Source of the DNA: Bacteroides caecimuris
Lineage (GTDB): Bacteria > Bacteroidota > Bacteroidia > Bacteroidales > Bacteroidaceae
Direction of reading: 5' to 3'
Assembly: GCF_001688725.2 (NCBI RefSeq)
Contig: NZ_CP015401.2
Coordinates: 1,674,001-1,738,000, forward strand
DNA: 64,000 nt
Translations under genes and position numbers: made by a program
The notes under the pieces: model-generated
What the model saw: only the letters and a program-made list of their open reading frames with translations
Told to the model about the DNA's origin: nothing
The model's database searches: none
Shown: positions 61,519-64,000 of the stretch, one piece after another
Layout of the letters: every line of letters begins with the position of its first letter
How positions within the stretch are numbered: the stretch's first letter is position 1

Positions 61519-64000
61519 TTAGAATGCTGTTAGTATCATGAAGCGAATACCATGAATGTTGATATTCGGATTGTTGCGGTAGGTGAGGCGGTGTATGTAC
61601 TCGACGTGCAGCAACTTGAATATATTGAAGATACCGAAACCCACTTCCACGTAAGGCACTTTGGGGTCCATTACGAAACTGGTGAACTTACCGTCGCGTG
61701 TCGGGAAGCGGAACAAATCGGGATTGTTACTTTTGAATGGATTGTTTTTGTCGGTCAGTGTTCCCCATAGGGCACGCACGCGGAACATTTCCCTCCATTT
61801 CAGCTTTTTGATGAGAGGGATGCGGTTGAACAGTTTCCCGTTCATGTTGTACGAAAGAGACAAGGCGGCAAACCGGTCGTTCAGAAACTCCATGTTGTTG
61901 ATCAGGCAGAAAGTCTCATGCTGGGTGATGTAGGACAAGTTGGCTTCCGGCAGGATTAACAACGGGAAGGGGACTGTGTTCCATTCGGCACCTGCTTTCA
62001 GGCTGACATCCACCTTTCCCCACGAAGCCGGGAGCCAGAAACGTTTCCACACACTTGCTTCCGTGCGGTTAAAGCTGTAATCACCGCCCAATACGCCTTT
62101 GAAACCCATGGCATGAGTGAGCGTGAAGATAGGGGCGTCCAGCGAAACGGGTATGCGGCGTTGCTTGGAGTTGACAAACGATTCGCCCGGTGCATAGCGC
62201 AGCGTCAGGCTTGCTTCGGAAGTCGTGACATCGTGCACACGGGTTTGTGCGGCATTATTGAGCAGATATTCCAGTTTGCCGGTAGGCTCGTCGTTGCGGT
62301 GGCGCAGCATGGCTTTCACTCCGAATCCTGTCAGCGTTTCGAGTTCGTAATTAATGGTGGCGTCGCGCATGTACGACATTTGGTCTACCGTCGTTGTCTT
62401 GACCGACAGGAAGATATTATCTTTATCCGTAAACAGGAATTTGTCCATCGGCGACATGACGTCATAACTGTACGTAGCCGAAAGATAATGTTTCGGGAAT
62501 TCCCAGACCACATAATCGCGTTTGTTGAACGAATAAGTCACCGTCCCGCTATATTTCCAGCGTTCGTCTTTCAGACCGTATGCTCCGTATCCGCTCAAAA
62601 ACCAGTGCTTGTTGAAATGAGCCGTAGTCATGCCGCTCAACCGGAAACGGGTGCCGTCAACGTAATTGCTCGAAATCATGGTGTTGATAGGACCGATGTC
62701 CACTTTGCTCGGATGCTCTTTGCTTCCTGTTTCCACAAAGTTTTCAATCAGTGCTTTCGCTCCGAAGATGATGTATTTGAATCCCGGAATCTGTTCGATC
62801 CGCTTGACGAATATGTCCATCGTACTTTCTTTCTTTGTCAATGGTACTTGACGGACACTCGCCCAATACTCATCGCTTTTCGAGAGCATGTCCGCTTCTT
62901 TTATCACGCTGCCTTTCAACCGGAACAGTCGTTGTTCGATCGGATCGAATTTATAGTTACTATATTTCGTGGTTCGTTCCACCTGCAATCCGCCTGCTGT
63001 TTTGTTGGAATTCCAGGAAAGGTCTACGGTCATGTCATCATCCGCCAACACCCAGTTGCCGTTGGGCAGTTGCTCATACAGTTGCGTGATGTCCATGCGG
63101 TTGACAAAGTTGACTCCGGTCTTTTTAGGCAGGTTCATCGTACATTTCTGAACGGCGTATGTAGAATCGTTCAATACATACAGATGTCCGGTGAATCCGA
63201 AGTCCTGCGAGTTTTGCGGAACAAAAGTAAGGTGGACACATTCGCGCTTGTTTACCATCAATGTGTCCATCAGGTAATATTTATAAAATGAGATGGCATT
63301 GTTGCCGATCGGACTGACGAAACGCTGCTGGAGCAGCCGGATATCATCATCGTAGATATTGATATCGGCAAATACGTCTTTCAGTACGGTGCCGAGCATA
63401 TCTCCCGTAGAGAAGAACTCTTCTATACCATTGGAGTTTTTGCCTTTGATAATCGTTTTCTTGCTTTCGGGGTTTTTGCGGTAGACGGTTTGCGACGACG
63501 TTTCCTGTACGGAAATAGGGAGAATCAGCTTATTGGTTGTTTCCGACACTTCCACCTGGTCTTTTAAAAAAGAATATTTCTTGTAGATACCTTTTTCGAG
63601 TTTTTCCGGTGTGAGGTCGTTGATAGACATTTTCATTTTCTCGTACTTGTCGTACTGGTAGTAATCGTTCACTTCGAGGACTTGTGCCTTTTTGTGTTCG
63701 ATCACCTTCTTCATGAATTCCACTGCCGGATTGTTCTTGCGTGAGTATTTCTCTTTTTGAGGCTTCACGGTGACTTCGTTCAGGATCACATTGTCCGGAG
63801 CTAATGTAACGTTCACAGTCTGATTGCTGGAACCTACTTTCACCGTTTTGCTAATGTAGCCTATAGCAGAGAATACCAATGTTCCTCCGTTTCTGCGGGT
63901 GTCAAGAGTGTATTCTCCGTCAATATTGGTGATGGTTCCCATATCTCTCTTCTCCTGATAGTAGACAGAGATATACATCAATGGCTCGTGGGTAACCGAA
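61519..64000 (-). CDS. DUF5686 / carboxypeptidase-regulatory-like outer-membrane protein (5' end beyond window)
   Basis: At least 826 residues; the frame stays open through the right window edge, so the true N-terminus and signal peptide are missing. It opens with a carboxypeptidase-D-regulatory-like module (G-T-I-T-N-I-D-G-E-Y-T-L-D-T ... V-F-S-A-I-G-Y), then the DUF5686 region (V-K-P-Q-K-E-K-Y-S-R-K-N-N-P-A, later C-T-M-N-L-P-K) and ends in many alternating strands (e.g. L-H-V-E-Y-I-H-R-L-T-Y-R) typical of an outer-membrane barrel, terminal residue Phe. Such proteins are widespread in Bacteroidota; function unknown. Confidence 0.88.
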   Translation of the reverse strand, partial: SVTHEPLMYISVYYQEKRDMGTITNIDGEYTLDTRRNGGTLVFSAIGYISKTVKVGSSNQTVNVTLAPDNVILNEVTVKPQKEKYSRKNNPAVEFMKKVIEHKKAQVLEVNDYYQYDKYEKMKMSINDLTPEKLEKGIYKKYSFLKDQVEVSETTNKLILPISVQETSSQTVYRKNPESKKTIIKGKNSNGIEEFFSTGDMLGTVLKDVFADINIYDDDIRLLQQRFVSPIGNNAISFYKYYLMDTLMVNKRECVHLTFVPQNSQDFGFTGHLYVLNDSTYAVQKCTMNLPKKTGVNFVNRMDITQLYEQLPNGNWVLADDDMTVDLSWNSNKTAGGLQVERTTKYSNYKFDPIEQRLFRLKGSVIKEADMLSKSDEYWASVRQVPLTKKESTMDIFVKRIEQIPGFKYIIFGAKALIENFVETGSKEHPSKVDIGPINTMISSNYVDGTRFRLSGMTTAHFNKHWFLSGYGAYGLKDERWKYSGTVTYSFNKRDYVVWEFPKHYLSATYSYDVMSPMDKFLFTDKDNIFLSVKTTTVDQMSYMRDATINYELETLTGFGVKAMLRHRNDEPTGKLEYLLNNAAQTRVHDVTTSEASLTLRYAPGESFVNSKQRRIPVSLDAPIFTLTHAMGFKGVLGGDYSFNRTEASVWKRFWLPASWGKVDVSLKAGAEWNTVPFPLLILPEANLSYITQHETFCLINNMEFLNDRFAALSLSYNMNGKLFNRIPLIKKLKWREMFRVRALWGTLTDKNNPFKSNNPDLFRFPTRDGKFTSFVMDPKVPYVEVGFGIFNIFKLLHVEYIHRLTYRNNPNINIHGIRFMILTAF

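Overview
The window reads as chromosome of a Bacteroides species (Bacteroidota, close to the B. thetaiotaomicron/ovatus group; the species cannot be fixed from sequence alone). Evidence: a SusC-type TonB receptor, host-glycan glycosidases, a class III fructose-1,6-bisphosphatase, RavA/ViaA, DUF4248/HU-HIG/'smalltalk' accessory genes, a CydX-like DUF4492 gene before cydAB, and repeated Bacteroides-type promoter -7 boxes (TAnnTTTG), one with a well-spaced TTTG (33995-34025).

Layout. 1-12.3 kb: a sialic-acid/N-glycan locus. A minus-strand operon (MFS remnant, AGE-family epimerase, DUF4434 protein, SusC N-terminus) faces a plus-strand set (sialidase, GH2 beta-mannosidase, two GH20 beta-hexosaminidases). 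The sialidase carries an internal frame-breaking deletion and the transporter has lost its 5' part, so the sialic-acid branch looks decayed while the mannosidase/hexosaminidases are intact. 12.5-16.3 kb: dnaJ-grpE diverging from an ABC-F ATPase whose second ATP site is degenerate; the shared intergenic region is bounded by a perfect 34-bp inverted repeat. 16.4-23.3 kb: accessory island with an AAA/PD-(D/E)XK protein, a VirE-like primase-helicase, a frameshifted small gene, DUF4248, HU-HIG, a signal-less muramoyl amidase and a 33-residue membrane peptide ('smalltalk'). 23.3-29.4 kb: BspA-type LRR protein, CPBP protease, Tex, AraC and Crp-type regulators. 29.3-33.8 kb: a lipoprotein-signal stub, tRNA-Glu(CTC), tRNA-Ser(GCT), viaA-ravA and a small lipoprotein. 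34-44 kb: YidE-type transporter, class III FBPase, an LA_2272-type repeat protein, acyl-CoA ligase, GDP-fucose synthesis (gmd, fcl), and a twice-deleted dicarboxylate symporter. 44.2-48.3 kb: oxidative pentose phosphate genes gnd, zwf, pgl. 48.3-55.4 kb: a six-gene TolC/MacA/MacB-type efflux operon with its own LytS/LytTR two-component system. 55.6-58.8 kb: cytochrome bd oxidase operon. 59-64 kb: D-2-hydroxyacid dehydrogenase, rarA and a DUF5686 protein cut by the window edge.

The most striking non-genic signal is a set of miniature repeat families between genes: (A) arrays with an exact 21-bp period carrying CATTATAGCTAA, at three loci; (B) ~65-100-bp elements with ACGTmAGTTCGATATAA ends; (C) GACTGTCC-ended inverted repeats; (D) CCACAGAGGACAC elements at gene 3' ends; (E) A/T-rich TAGTAA or TAATACTT repeats directly before start codons. 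One family-B copy sits inside a family-D copy (45750-45979), and an uninterrupted family-D copy at 37849-37997 gives the empty site.

The best candidate for an undescribed system is the 18.3-23.2 kb module: primase-helicase plus nucleoid protein plus a cytosolic endolysin-like amidase plus a holin-sized peptide.
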